A stretch of DNA of 64,000 nucleotides from Phoenix dactylifera (Eukaryota > Streptophyta > Magnoliopsida > Arecales > Arecaceae). This document shows, piece after piece, positions 11,642 through 23,802 of this stretch (position 1 is the first letter of the stretch; each line of letters opens with the position of its first letter). Location: the NCBI RefSeq assembly GCF_009389715.1, contig NC_052407.1, positions 1,248,501-1,312,500 on the forward strand, read 5' to 3'. The translations under genes were made by a program, and so were the position numbers. The notes under the pieces were generated by a model. It saw nothing but the letters and a program-made list of their open reading frames with translations, was not told the origin of the DNA and ran no database searches.

Positions 11642-13812
11642 TATTTGAGATTGGTGTGAACAAATTACAAGCCCTGATTTTTAGGGCTCGTGGGTTGGCC
11701 CGGAGTAGCCAGGCCCAGTCCGACAGTGGCTAGCCCAACCCTTGGGTTTGTGGGCTGGCCCGAAGAGGCGAGGCCCAAGCCCACTATGCCCTATGGCACG
11801 ATGCAGAGGAGACTCCGATCCTCCTCCAATTTCGGCAGAGATTTTGCTTATTTAGCTCCTCCTCTATTGAAAGCCGTCCACAATGAGTCTAAGAATCGTC
11901 GCCAATCTCAACGATCCTTCTCCAAGTCTTCTCCTCGATTCATCATCGGGAAGAGTTACCGAGAAGCCTCGCCAGTTTGAGGTATGAGTTCTTCATCTCC
12001 TTCTCTTTCTTTATTTGAGTTTTGGGCTTTTATTTTCTTGGATATGAGCCGACAATCACTGGAGCTTCATCCGAAATAGAGCAACTCTGTTTCGGCTATG
12101 ATTAGCCATCGTCGGCTGTTAGGTTTGGCTGGGGTTACGGCCACCTGAGCCGTCGGGTGGGCAGCTGGGCCATCGCGGCTGCCACCTATTGCTGGCGCTG
12201 GGGAAGGAAGAAGAGAGATGGAAAGAAGGATTCTTTTCTCTTCTCTGTTTTCTCTCTACTTTCTCTCTTTAGAATATCTATGGAACCCAGAATTAGGTCA
12301 TGTTGACCTGATCTATGAACCCGAGTTGGCCCTCGGAAAGAGGCCTTGAACTGCTTTAGTGCTCGAGCCACCTATTGGACCGATCACTCCGATTTTATTA
12401 AATGTCCCTGAAACTCCATTAATTTACCATGTTGATTGATCTTGATCATGATTGAAGCCAATTTATTGAGCGAGGCATCTAGATCAGACCCACACGAAAT
12501 CACCATATGCTCGGTCAAGTCTTCTTGAATTATTTATTTAAAGTTATAAATTAGAAATTAATTTTGTTGTTAATATGTCAAATAGATCTTGCAGAGTTGC
12601 CTGGTAAAGTCTGATAGTCTAAGACAAAAGAAATAAGTAAATTTTATACTTCTTATTATTTTTCAAATTATCATGTTTTTCTTGCATAAGATTCATTTGT
12701 AGAAATATCATATTTTCTTAAAATTATGCATCAACATATGTGTTAAGAAAATCATGCTTTATTATAAAAAAATGTTCCATGAATGTTTTAATGAAATAGC
12801 TTTGTTATGAAATATGAATCTAATTATCCCATTAGTATTTTTCATCTATTTATGTGTATACTTTAAGAAAAAAAAGATATAAGTATTTGAAAGGCTCTCA
12901 AAAAGCTATGTACGACCCTTGCCAGCAGGTATAATAGTTGGTAACGGCTCTTGCCAGCGGATATAATAGTTGGTAATAACCCTTGCCAGCGAGTATAATA
13001 ACGATCCTCGCTAGCAGGTGTAATAGTTGGTAATGACCCTCACTAGTGAGTATAATAATTGGCAAACCGTGACTTGCAGTTGATTATGGCCCTATCAGAG
13101 GTATAAAGTGACCGTAGCATGAATATCTGAGTAATGTTTTAATCCATAATATGGTTAAATGACATTAAGAATGATTTATGATTTTTTTTTGCTATATAAA
13201 CTTGGAATTATGTTTTTGGAAAAGATGGATGATTTAGGCATGTATGATTAGCTTTATAATTTGTTTTAATATACTGTACTATAAAATATTTTATTTTGGC
13301 AATAACTATTATTTTTCTTAAATAATGCCTTAATATGAAAAAACTTATGCTTGATCCGATAAAGTAATAAAATATCTATTTACTGAGCTGTGTCGCTCAT
13401 ATATCTCTATTTGTATTTTTTTTTAGGTGAATAAGGTCAGTAAGGATAAAGGATGGTCTAGGCTCGGAGTTCGTCCTAGCAAGCTTGGCGAATTATATAG
13501 CAAAACTTTAGTTCTTTAGGTGCTTATAAATTTGCAGCTTAGTACTCTTCTAAATATTGAGGCTTATGGGTTAGTATTTATATTTGATATAAATATGCTG
13601 AACCAATATTGATTGCGTTTAATGAACAATAAAATTAAATTTTTATTTATTATATTTTTTTTGAGATGAATTTGAAAGTTAAGATGATGAATTTGAAATT
13701 TTAAATAAAATGTTTGGCTTTATGTTATCGAGGGTTTATCCTTCGGTGGCACGTCCATGTGATGCTCTAGATCTAGGGCATGACAAATTATGCTCCGGAT
13801 CTGGGGTGTGAC
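11642..13812 (+). mobile_element. Solo-LTR-like insertion A (about 2.17 kb)
   Basis: The right two thirds (about 12540-13700) match 31930-33010 closely in sequence and order, for example the GGTCTAAG-type stretch, TCCATGAATGTTTTAATGAAATAGC and the region before the end at TGTGACA. ACGAG occurs at 11637-11641 and 13813-13817 and may be the 5-bp target-site duplication. The left part is rich in GGCCCA/AGCCC motifs and pyrimidine tracts, and no gag or pol is present. Length and duplication suggest a solo LTR, perhaps of a Ty3/gypsy element. The exact termini and superfamily are inference. Confidence 0.6.
12912..13075 (+). repeat. 33-36 bp minisatellite inside insertion A
   Basis: About five imperfect units share CTTGCCAGC, GGTATAATA and GTTGGTAA. 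The related insertion B (30883-33048) has only about one such unit, near 32370 (CCGCCAGCGAGTATAAAG). The array was therefore expanded here or contracted there. Confidence 0.75.
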
Positions 13813-13817
13813 ACGAG

Positions 13818-16800
13818 GTTATTTGCACGGACAAATTACAAGGTTGACTCATAAAAGATGACGCTGGTAGATGGAATAATGTTTTGTTGGCTATAGGAAA
13901 TAGTCTTCGAAAGGGGTGACGAGTACCGGACAACTTAATGCTGCAGATTGAACACCCCTGCATGGTTATCAATAGCTAGGATTGGATACAAGGTTATCAT
14001 GCATTTCTTCTTTTTGTTGCTAATTCTTGGTTTTACACATAATTTTTACATACATATATAGATGTATGTATTCTACTGTGATGCCTTCTCGGTATCGACA
14101 AGTTGCATTTGAATGAAAGCCTTTTGCCTGACCTGTTGGAACTGACAGTGTATTGAGTGGTTTGAGGGTAGATCCGAACATCCCTCAAATCAAGTGGTAC
14201 ACCTAGGTGCCACCCATAAAGTGGGTTAAAGGGCGACTCTCGTATTGTCGACCATTTGAAAAATAAAAAGAGAGGAATGAAGAGATAATAAATTGTTAAA
14301 GGGTTTTACATTAGAGCGACCAATTTGCACTTTTTTGAGCTAGATATTCATTCTAGCTAGGTAATTTTCTTCCCTATATCCTTGGTTAATTGCACAATAA
14401 TTTGACCACTAACATTAGCAAAATTAGGGATAAACTTCATTAAAAATTGAGATTAAAAATTGTTCGTTCACTGGACAGGATAAAAATTAACAAGTTTTGA
14501 ATATTTGTGGCTGATCCCAAACCTATACCAAAATTTGTGTAAATGTAAAAATAACCTGAAAATTTAATATTTATTTAGGATAATTTTTGAATATGTTGTC
14601 GAGAAGGAGCGTATCTACAATTCGACTGGAGTAACATTTTTTGTGTTATTAATTATTAACAAATAATTTTCTTGAAATTATTAATTTTAAGAAAAGGTAG
14701 CGTGTCTGCATCCATAATGTGCCCATGCTACCAATATTTGATTCATAATTAGTAGTATTCAGCCATCCATAAGTTTTACTCGAGGGAAGGCTGACAAGAA
14801 CACCTCCCTCATTTGAACACACTTTTGACATTATTTTAAAATTTATATTTATAAAAATATTTATAAAATAATATGTTAAAAGTCACAGTGAAGGAATGAC
14901 ATGGTCGATTAGCTAACAACATCCGATGATCTGGATCGGTCTGCTCTAGCCAATCAAACTAATTAACCTATGAAATAAGAATCAGACTATAGTATAGATA
15001 ATACATTAGGGACTAATGATTATAGATTCTAACGGTGCTCGGCAATGGTCAGGGTAATGCTTATGCGCTGCATGGTTACAAGTGGAGTTCAAGACTCTCT
15101 AGGTAAGGCTTATGCACTGCATGACCATGAGCGGGGTTCAAGACTCTCTTTCCATCCATTAAAGAGGGTGCGATCCTCCTCTAAGGTCCATAGATCCAAG
15201 CAAAGAGAGAGAAGAGAGGAAAAGAAAACAAAAAAAGAGAGAGGAAAGGGAAAGGGGAGAGAGAGAGCCAGGGGTCTATCATCCCATCCTCTGAATCTCT
15301 CTTCCCCAAATTCCTTGGCCCAACTAGAGAGAGAAGAGAGAGAAGAGTAAAGAGAGGAGAGAGAAAGCCTTCATCCTCTTCTCAAAATAGGGGAGGCTCT
15401 CTCTTTCTCTCTCCTCAAACCGAGTCATGGAAGAGCTGATGGACGGCGGCTTATAGCAACCTCCAGTGATGGCAACGGCGACGGCCTCGAGCAATGAGTC
15501 ATTGTAGGCGGTGGTCAGCAAAAACCAAGAAAGAAGAAGAAAATAGAAAATGCCCTATTCATGTTATTCTGGCAGCTCGCCGACCCAAATCAAACGGCGG
15601 CAACGGCTATGGAGCCGGAAAACCTAGAGGAAGAAGAGGCTTGACCCATTACTTTAGTCCGACGAAGCTTTGTGGATGATTGGACCATCCTTTCCGATGG
15701 AATTCCGAGGAATAGCTTGGTAATGGTTCGAAAATCAGCAGTGCTTGTGTGTGTGATTTCAATGGTGGAGTCCATAGGAGGAGGTAGATGCTCCTTTGTA
15801 GACGAGATCCTAGGATTTTAGCCCATCTTTGGCTCTCCCTAGGACTCTGGGAGTCCACCAGAATTGGGGGAGGAGGAAGACTCCTAACTGGAGTCTTCTT
15901 CTTCTCGGCCCACACGTGCAGCACATGCTTAAACCCAACGGCCTGGCCACTTAGGCCAGCCCATTAGCCCAAAAGAGTTGGGCTATCTCCAAGCCCATTA
16001 GCCCACCCAACTCCTCTTCTAGCTAGAAGAGAATAAAAACTTTGCTCCTTTTGTGCTAGTAAAGTCGGGATCAAATCAAGTTTGATTCCTCTTCCTATTC
16101 TAATTAACTAAAATAAATTACCAAAAAAATAAAATAATATCCAAGTTGGGTGGAAGTTAGACCTTGACTCCTATATGAACTTTGCTTCAATCACATCACT
16201 ATATTTTTTTCTGGATTAAAACTTATGGCTTCACAAATTTTTGGTATATGATTTGAGTCTTGGATTAACAGATTTTGCTTCTGAAGCTCGTCTAAACCTA
16301 TTTAGAATTGCAAGATTGGTCCATGGCAGGTCATATGATCCTTTTGGATTAGAGCTCTTCTTGTTTGAGAAAATTAGCTCCTGTAAGGGTAACACTTGCT
16401 TTCTCATCCAATGACCAAGCCTCTTAATTTTCTAATTTCAATTCATGATCAGTTTCCAAGTATCCACCTCTTTCAATATCAACAAAACAAAGTTCTCATC
16501 ATCCCCGGATGTTAGAGATAATTTGTGATAGGAGATGCAGGTATTGAATCCAAAGGTAGAAGTCGAGCCAAAAGCTCTGGGAGTTGTGTGACTTGCTCCT
16601 CCAATTGAGTGAGACAGTATTTCATATCATCATGCACCGTGATAGAAGCCATCCTCTTCTTTGTCCGTTGATGTACTTCAAAGTCCATTGATATACTTCA
16701 AAGTACCAAAAGCTTCTTCTAGTAAATTATATTCTGTCAAGTCCTTCTAGTAAGTTATATTCTGACCAGTCCCTCTATGGATTCATCAATTATGGAGGGA

Positions 16801-17688
16801 TAGTCTGCCTTAGCACCGGCACTCTGGAAGGAAATTAGTCCTGAAAAAAAATAATCAAGATTTTCATATGGCTAGCTATCAAAAAGCTGAACACGGGAAG
16901 ATTAAAATGGTTGGAGTGCTCTCTTCTGTTATCCTTTATGCAAGGCTGGACCTGAAATATTTGATCATCTACTCTTGAATGCAATTTCTCAATTACGATC
17001 TGGACCATTAGTCAAAAAGTTGGAGTGAAATGGAACAATGGAGGATCAACATTCAACTCCTCTGGCTGGAATGAGGTTTTCTTCCTGCCTGGGGTCCCTT
17101 TGGTCTTAGCAATCTCCTGGAGTACTTGTACTGAAACAAACTGTTACACAATAAGAGGTGAATGAGAAAATAAGCTCTAAAGTGATCCACTTGAAAGGTT
17201 GCTTCTTAGAAGCTGTGTGTCTCTTCAAAAGAGTTGCATCAAAAGAGATACATCTATTCATTTATATGGATGCATCTTTTTATTGCATCTATTCATTTAT
17301 ATGAATGCATCTTTTTATTTGAAAGACATGATTGTTAGCATGAAAGACGTGACTCTTCGTAGAGATGTATCTATTCATTTGAATAGAAAAGATATGTCTC
17401 TTCTTTATGTCTGTTCTGGAAAGTCACCATGAACTCTATAAATAAAGCCTTCCCAACCATTTTACACACCGAATTTTTCAACTCATCTAGTTTTCTCATT
17501 CTAGAGTTCTTAGAGAGCATTGGTGAGTTCATTCAAAGAGAGTCAAAAAACTCAATTTTTGGTTCATTGTACAAACAAATTGTTCTTCTTCTTTTGTTTA
17601 TGAAGATCATTGTATCTTGGGAGGCAGACGCTTAAGAGATCCAAAGCACCTATGTGGAGGGCAAAATCTATCTTAAGGACATAGTGTC
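13818..17688. other. Repeat-rich spacer, unresolved
   Basis: No intact gene seen. Recognisable items: a 47-bp direct duplication at about 15056-15145 (both copies end GTTCAAGACTCTCT), a purine-rich tract at 15185-15415, and a GGCC/AGCCCATTAGCCC-rich stretch at 15930-16015. The last resembles the LTR-type sequence of insertions A and B, but on the opposite strand. A short repeat with CATCTATTCATTTATATG occurs twice at 17247-17310. These may be remnants of further LTR elements; boundaries could not be fixed. Confidence 0.4.
15185..15415. repeat. Purine/pyrimidine-biased GA-rich tract
   Basis: Long GAGAGA, GGAAAAG and AGAGAGAGAGCC runs give strong purine bias on +, switching to CT-rich near 15395. 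Low-complexity sequence; the open frames through it are not genes. Confidence 0.7.
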
Positions 17689-17693
17689 AAACA

Positions 17694-18426
17694 TGTTGGG
17701 GCCAAAACAGATATTGTGGAATAAACTACGCCAAATTCCAAATCAACTAAAAGCAATATTCACACATGCAATATATCAAACACCTGGAGAGCAAAAGGAA
17801 ACACACCAAATTTATGTGGAAAAACCCTCGAGTGTAGAGGAAAAAAACTACGAGACAAATCTGATCAATCTACTATAATGGATATAGAGTTTACAATACT
17901 CAAATTTATGCCCAAAAACTTGAGTTCTCAATAAATTGAAAAAACTCCAATATTACCTCTCTAAGAGTAACAATGATATTACCCAAACCATCACAATGTG
18001 ATGAACCTAAGAATGTAATGAGATCCCTAACAATGAATACTGCAACTCTTTATAGCATCCAATATAACTCATAGATAGAAATCCAATTTGTTAAGTCTCC
18101 ATGTGAAAACCACACCAAAAAAATAAGAAGAAAAAAAAACCTTTCTTCCGTACAGCGTGCAAAACTAATGCTGCAAGTTGTGCCCTCTTTCTCTCTATGT
18201 CATTGTACCTCTTGGCTCTCTCTCTCCTTTTTGTGTTTTTATTCTTTCCGCCACTTACTGTTCTCTCTTTGTTTTTTTTTATGTGCCGCAGCCACCTCTT
18301 AGTTCACGCGCCTCTTCTTTTTTTCGCGCGCACACCTATATGGACCATATGGTCCTCCAAAGAAAGCAAGGATAAAGCCCTAACGGGCTATATGGGCCTC
18401 CCAAGAGTGGGCTAGACCCACTTACA
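17694..18426 (-). repeat. Copia-2 3' LTR
   Basis: Runs TGTTGGGG to CTTACA on +, preceded by AAACA. The polypurine tract is the reverse complement of ATCTCCTCCTATATCTC at 18428-18444, directly adjoining the inner end. Confidence 0.92.
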
Positions 18427-18472
18427 ATCTCCTCCTATATCTCACAGAGGAAGGAGATTGTACTCTAACTTG

Positions 18473-21400
18473 CTAGTTAGAATCCATGTCGGCCAATCTG
18501 GCACAAAGTTTCAGCTTCTCTTTGGTCACAATTTTTGTCATCATATCAGCTATGTTCTTCTCAGTACGAATCTTCTGTTGTAGTACTAACTGCTCTGCAA
18601 CTACTTGGCATAGCCAATAGTATCTCATATCTATGTGCTTCGTGCGTGAATGATATGTAGCATTCTTGCTCAAGTCAAATGCACTTTGACTGTCACAATG
18701 AACTACATACTCATCTTGCTTCAAACCCAAATCTTGAAAAAACCGTCTTATCCAAAGCATCTTTTTTCCTGCTTCAATAGCTGCAATATACTCATCCTCA
18801 ATGGTAGATAAGGCAACACACTTCTGTAGTTTCTATTGTCAAGATACAACTCCTATTGCAAAAGTAAACAAGTATCCTGAAGTTGATTTCCTTCCATCAA
18901 GGTCATCTGCCATATCTGTATCTGTATATCCCTCCAAAATTGGTTTTGAGCCTCCAAAAGTCAAGCACATTTTGGAGCTACCTCTCAAGCATTTGAAGAT
19001 TCACTTCACTGCTTGCTAGTGATCTTTGCCAGGATTAACAAAGAACTTGCTAACAACTCCAACAGTTTGAGCAATGTCTGAGCGTGTGTAAACCATAGCA
19101 TACATCAAACTCCCGACTGCAAAAGAGTATGAAACTACTGTCATGCTATCTTTTCTTCCTTGATAGAAGGGCAAGTCTTCTTACTCAGTCTGAAGTGACC
19201 GCCAAGAGGTGCACTGACTAGTTTAGGCTGCTTTATGTTAAACCTTTCCAGTACTCGCTCAATATATTTCTTCTATGATAACCACAGCTTCTTGGCTTTT
19301 CTGTCACGAAAAATCTGCATACCCAAAATATGTTATAATGCACCAAGGTCTTTAATGTCAAAGGACCTGGACAATTCTGCCTTCATACTGCTAAATATCT
19401 TGTCCTACTATCAAGTTGTCATCTACATATAACAGAAGAATAATGAATTTACCATCAGAGAATTTTCTAATATACAAACAATGATTTGTCTCTATCTTGG
19501 TATAAGCATGACCCACCATGAATAAATCAAACTTCTTGTATAGTTGCCTTGGAGCCTGCTTTAACCCATACAAACTCTTCTTCTACCTACAAACCATGTG
19601 CCATGGTCTGCCGTACCGATCCATATAGGTCGATACGGGCCGGTACGTACCGGTACCGAACGGAGCCGGTACGGTACCGCTATATTTTTTGGTTCCGATT
19701 ATTCGCAACCCGTACCGGTCGGTATAGGCCGGTACTGGCCTGTACCGAACTGGTACTGACCCGTACCGGCCCGTATCGATCCGTACCGACCGACTTGTAC
19801 CGACCTCAAATTTTTTTTGGCTTTTGGCCCAAACCAACCAAACTGGTACAGTACTGGTTCGGTTCGGTATGATACCGGTATCGAGGTAGGTACATCGGTA
19901 TGGTCGGTACAACGGATCTTGTTCCTTTACTTCAAATCCTTCCGGTTGAACTCTGTATATCTCTTCCTCCAAATCACCATGAAAAAAAGCAGTCTTCACA
20001 CCTAACTGCTCGAGCTCAAGATCAAAGCTAGCTGCTAACCCAGAACAACTCGAATGGAACTCATTTTGACAACTGAAGAAAATATCTCATCAAGATCAAT
20101 ACCTTTCTTCTGCTTGAAGCCTTTTACCACCAATCTAGCTTTGTACTTCACTAACTTTTCACCATCCATTTTTTGCTTCAACACCCATTTGCATTCTAGA
20201 GCACTTTTTTCTTTAAGAAGCTCTACCAACTCATAAGTATCATTCCTCTGTAGAGAACTCATCTCTTCCTGCATAGCCTTCACCCAGCTCTGCTTCCCCT
20301 TATGAGTCTGCACTTCCTAAAAACTCTCTGGCTCTCCCTCTTTAGTAAGCAAAATAAACTCTAATTTAGGATATCTAGTTGATGGACAATGCTCCCTTGT
20401 AGACCTCCTAACCTTGAGACTCTACCGTAGTAGGCTGCTTCTCCTGCTTAACACTCTCTGGCAGAGTAGACTGCTCCTCCTTCTCAAACAAATTATCATC
20501 ATCAACAACTAGCTCATTACATTGGTCTTCAACTTGTGTCTCTTCTCCATTAGTGACACTTTTTGGAGGCAAAAAGATAGATGTAAGGCCGGGAACACCT
20601 TCAACTGCTTGACTCGGTTTCTCTACTTTTTCAAAGTCTGCTAATGTCTAGTCTTCATGAAAAACCACATCTCTGCTTTTGATGATCTTCTTTTTCTCTG
20701 GATCTCATAGTATGTAGCCAAATTCTGCATCTCCATAGCCAACAAATATGCAAGGAATGGCCTAATCATCAAGCTTTGCCCGTTGTTCCTTAGGCACATG
20801 TACAAATACCTTGCACCCAAATACTTTCAAATCAGAGTAGGAAACATCCTTCGTTGTCCACACTTTTTTAGAAATATCAAAACTCAAAGAAACTGCTGGA
20901 GACTGGTTGATTAAGTAGCAGTAGTAAGTACAGCTTCATCCTAGAATAACTTAGGCACTTTAGCCATCCTCAACATACATCTAACTTTTTTTTATAATGG
21001 TGCGATTTATCCTTTCTACAACACCATTATGCTGTGGGGTACCACGAACTATCTTCTCATGTTTAATACCATTCTCTGAGCAGTAATTCTCAAACTCATT
21101 AGATGTGTACTCACCTCCATTATCTGTATGAAGATACTTCAATGACTTTCCTATTTCTCTCTCCACCAAAGCATGAGAGTGCTTGAAGCATCATCAAAAT
21201 ATAAACTCACACCTTTCGTGAAGCATCATCAATAAAGGTAACAAAATATTTGCGGCCACCTAAGGTCTCTACTGCAATAGGACCACACACATCAAAATAT
21301 ACCAAATCCAATATATTGAATTTTCTACTAAAGGCTTTCTAAAAAGAAATTCTATGATGCTTGCCAAGTAAGCAGTAATCACAAGAATTCAATGACATAC

Positions 21401-22700
21401 TTGTATGAAAAGGAATGAGGGACTTTCTTTCCAAAATCTACAATCCTTTCTCACTCATGTGAGCCAGCCGTCTGTGCCATAGATCTAGTAAAGCATCATC
21501 TTCGATCATATTCACTGTATCATCGCACAACTTATTTGTATTTTGTAAAGTGTGTAACAGAGCTTTTCTTTAGCAAATACCATTGACCCCCTTGATAGTT
21601 TCCATCTCTTGTTGCCAAAATAATTATCATACCTAGCTATATCAAGAGTATTAGTGGAGATCAGATTCAGGCACATATCTGGAATATGTTGCACATCCTT
21701 GAGTGTGAAAAAGCATCCAACATTGGTAACAAAACGGATGTCACCAATTCCCACAATATCAACATAACTATTATTTTCCATCTTCACCTTGCCATATTTA
21801 TCTGCTCTATAAGTAGTAAAGAGCTCTCTACTTAGAGTGACATGACAGGAACATGTTGAGTCAATTATCTACTCCACATCAGGATTTGCAACATGACAAT
21901 ACTGGTTCTTTCCCACATAGAAAACTGTCATTACTTCATGTAAAACACAAGCAGTGGTGTCTTCATTGTTGGCCTTCTTCTAATTTGTTTCCTCTTGCAA
22001 TTTTTTTCCCAAGCCTTGCAGTGTTTCTTCATATGACCCTCTTTATTACAATAGAAGCACTTGATTTTTTCTCTTACACTAGACTGACTTTTGGAAGTAC
22101 CGCATCTCTTAAAATCTCTACTCTTACCTCTTCTCTTATTTTCTATAACAAGAGACTCTGCACTCATCTTACCTATGCCTTTTCTCCTTGTTTCTTCATT
22201 AAGCAAGCTATCTTTTACCATAGTAAGTTGTAACACCTCATCAGGAGCAGAGTTGCTAAATGACACCACCAAAGTCTCCCAACTGTCGGGCAATGAACTT
22301 AATAGCAATAATGCATGCAACTCATCATCTAGCACTATCTTCATTATGGTCAACTAATTCACCAAATCTTGTAACTCACTCCAATGCTCAGCAACAGATC
22401 TTTCCTCTTTCAGCTTCAAATTCACAAGCCTCCTAATTGCAAAGGCTTTGTTTTGGGTTGTCTTTCTCTCATAGAGACTTTCTAACTTCATCCAAAGGCT
22501 GTAGGCATTTGTCTCTTGAGATACATGATGGAACACATTGAGATCAATCCACTGTCTGATATATCCAATAACTTTCTTGTGCATCTTCTTCTAGTTACTA
22601 TCACCAATGTCCTTTGGTTTAGCATTAACACCTTCAATGGGCTCATGTAAATTCTTACAGTAAAGGATATTCTCCATCATAGGCTTCCATATAGAATAAT
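18473..22700 (-). pseudogene. Copia-2 gag-pol, disrupted
   Basis: In minus-strand order: gag at about 22584-21931, with KLESLYERKTTQNKAFAIRR, LLLSSLPDSWETLV and the zinc knuckle CFYCNKEGHMKKHC. A protease remnant near 21860 reads IIDSTCSCHVT, where DSGA has become DSTC, so it is probably inactive. The integrase part at 21169-20981 has HTDNGGEYTSNEFENYC and PQHNGVVERINRT, keeping the second D and the E. The RT runs from 20313 (WVLKQKMDGEKLVKYKARLV) through KTAFFHGDLEEEIY to LLYVDDNLIVG near 19400, with the YVDD box kept. RNase H at 18760-18473 includes DSQSAFDLSKN, RTKHIDMRYYW and KNIADMMTK. Frame breaks and the insert at 19.6-19.9 kb interrupt it. Confidence 0.9.
19604..19917. mobile_element. 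GTACCG-rich element nested in copia-2 RT
   Basis: About 310 bp composed largely of GTACCG/CGGTAC variants around an A/T-rich centre (CAAATTTTTTTTGG). It splits the copia-2 RT between GFEVKEQD and HMVCR, so it is a clear insertion. The ends are similar inverted sequences: TCTGCCGTACCGAT on the left and, on the complementary strand at the right, TCCGTTGTACCGACC. Related copies lie at 35896-36050 and 56238-56398. It has no coding capacity beyond a repeat-driven frame. It behaves like a short non-autonomous transposon, but its superfamily is unknown and no target-site duplication could be fixed. Confidence 0.7.
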
Positions 22701-22774
22701 TAGAAGTATTAAGTTTTATCATGGTACTCGAAAAATTCTCCATCTACTCCCACAATATCTCTATACCTACACAA

Positions 22775-22791
22775 CCTAGGCTCTGATACCA
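22775..22791 (-). other. Copia-2 primer-binding site (tRNA-iMet)
   Basis: The minus strand reads TGGTATCAGAGCCTAGG. It complements the 3' end of initiator tRNA-Met and sits two bases inside the 5' LTR, the normal copia arrangement. Confidence 0.9.
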
Positions 22792-22793
22792 CT

Positions 22794-23521
22794 TGTTGGG
22801 GCCAAAATAGGGATATTGTGGAATAAACTAAGCCAAATTCTAAATCAACTAAAAGTAATATTCATACAGGCAATATATCAAATACCTGAAGAGCAATAGA
22901 AAACACACCAAATTTACGTGGAAAACCCTTTAGTGTAGAGAAAAAAACAATGGGGCAAATATGATCAATCCACTTTAATGAATATAAAGTTTACAATATT
23001 TAAGTTTATGCTCAAAAATTTGAGTTCTCAACAAATTGGAAAAACTCCAATATCACCTCTTTAAGAGCAACAATGATCTCACCTAAACTACCACAATATG
23101 ATGAACGTAAAAATAAAATAAGTTCCCTAACAATGAATACTGTAACTTTATATAGCATCCAATACAACTCTTAGATAGAAACCCAATTTGTTAAATCTCC
23201 ATGTAAAAACTACTCCCAAAGAAAAGGATAAAAAAAATCTGTTTCTTCCGTACGACATGTAAAATTGATGCTGCAAGTTGCGCCCTCTTTCTCTTTGTAT
23301 CACCGCACCTCTTGGCTCGCTTTCTCTCCTTTTTGTGTTTTTTTTTCTTTCCTCCGCTCACTGTTCTCTCTTTGTTTTTTTTTATATGCTACAGCCAATC
23401 TTCTGGTTCGCGCACCTCTTCTTTTCTTCACGCACACACCTATGCGGTCCTCCAAAGAAAGCAAGGATAAAGCCCTAATGGGCTATATGGGCCTCTCAAG
23501 AGTGGGCTGGACCTACTTACG
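22794..23521 (-). repeat. Copia-2 5' LTR
   Basis: Collinear with 17694-18426 over its whole length, with scattered substitutions. The outer terminus reads CTTACG and is followed by the AAACA duplication. Confidence 0.92.
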
Positions 23522-23660
23522 AAACAATCTTACATAGTTAAATCTTCATTTGAGATCAAATTTATTTATTTATCGATTTACTATTTAATTTATTTTATAA
23601 ATTTATGATACACACAAACAACACAATAACGATATATTCCTAAGGAGACGGCACTGCAAG

Positions 23661-23794
23661 CAGGGCCGGTCTAACCCTTACGCGACTTAGGCAGTCGCCT
23701 AAGGCCCCGACCAAAGAAGCCCCACCGCAGGAACGACTTCAAAGACAAAATAAAAAGGAAAAAGGCCCCCTTATGAGTTTGCTTTAGACCGACT
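23661..23794. mobile_element. 134-bp hAT-like MITE
   Basis: Begins CAGGGCCGGTCTAA, the typical hAT terminal motif, and ends TTAGACCGACT, which is inversely complementary to GTCGGTCTAA. The core is GC-rich (GCCTAAGGCCCC). Near-identical 8-bp flanks, CACTGCAA (23652) and CACTGCAG (23795), fit the 8-bp hAT target-site duplication. No transposase. Confidence 0.7.
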
Positions 23795-23802
23795 CACTGC
23801 AG

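Larger units (their letters stand above)
17694..23521 (-). mobile_element. Copia-2: full-length but defective Ty1/copia element
   Basis: 5828 bp on the minus strand, with 733- and 728-bp LTRs and a perfect 5-bp target-site duplication, AAACA (17689-17693 and 23522-23526). The LTRs begin TGTTGGGGCC on +. The left copy ends CTTACA and the right copy CTTACG, so the terminal CA has mutated at one end. Domain order on the minus strand is PBS, gag with zinc knuckle, protease, integrase, RT, RNase H, PPT. A GTACCG-rich element is nested in the RT at about 19604-19917. Confidence 0.93.

Noticed and set aside
19549..19872. 107-codon plus-strand frame rich in Tyr-Arg-Thr
   Set aside because: Product of GTACCG repeats inside a transposon insertion, not a gene.
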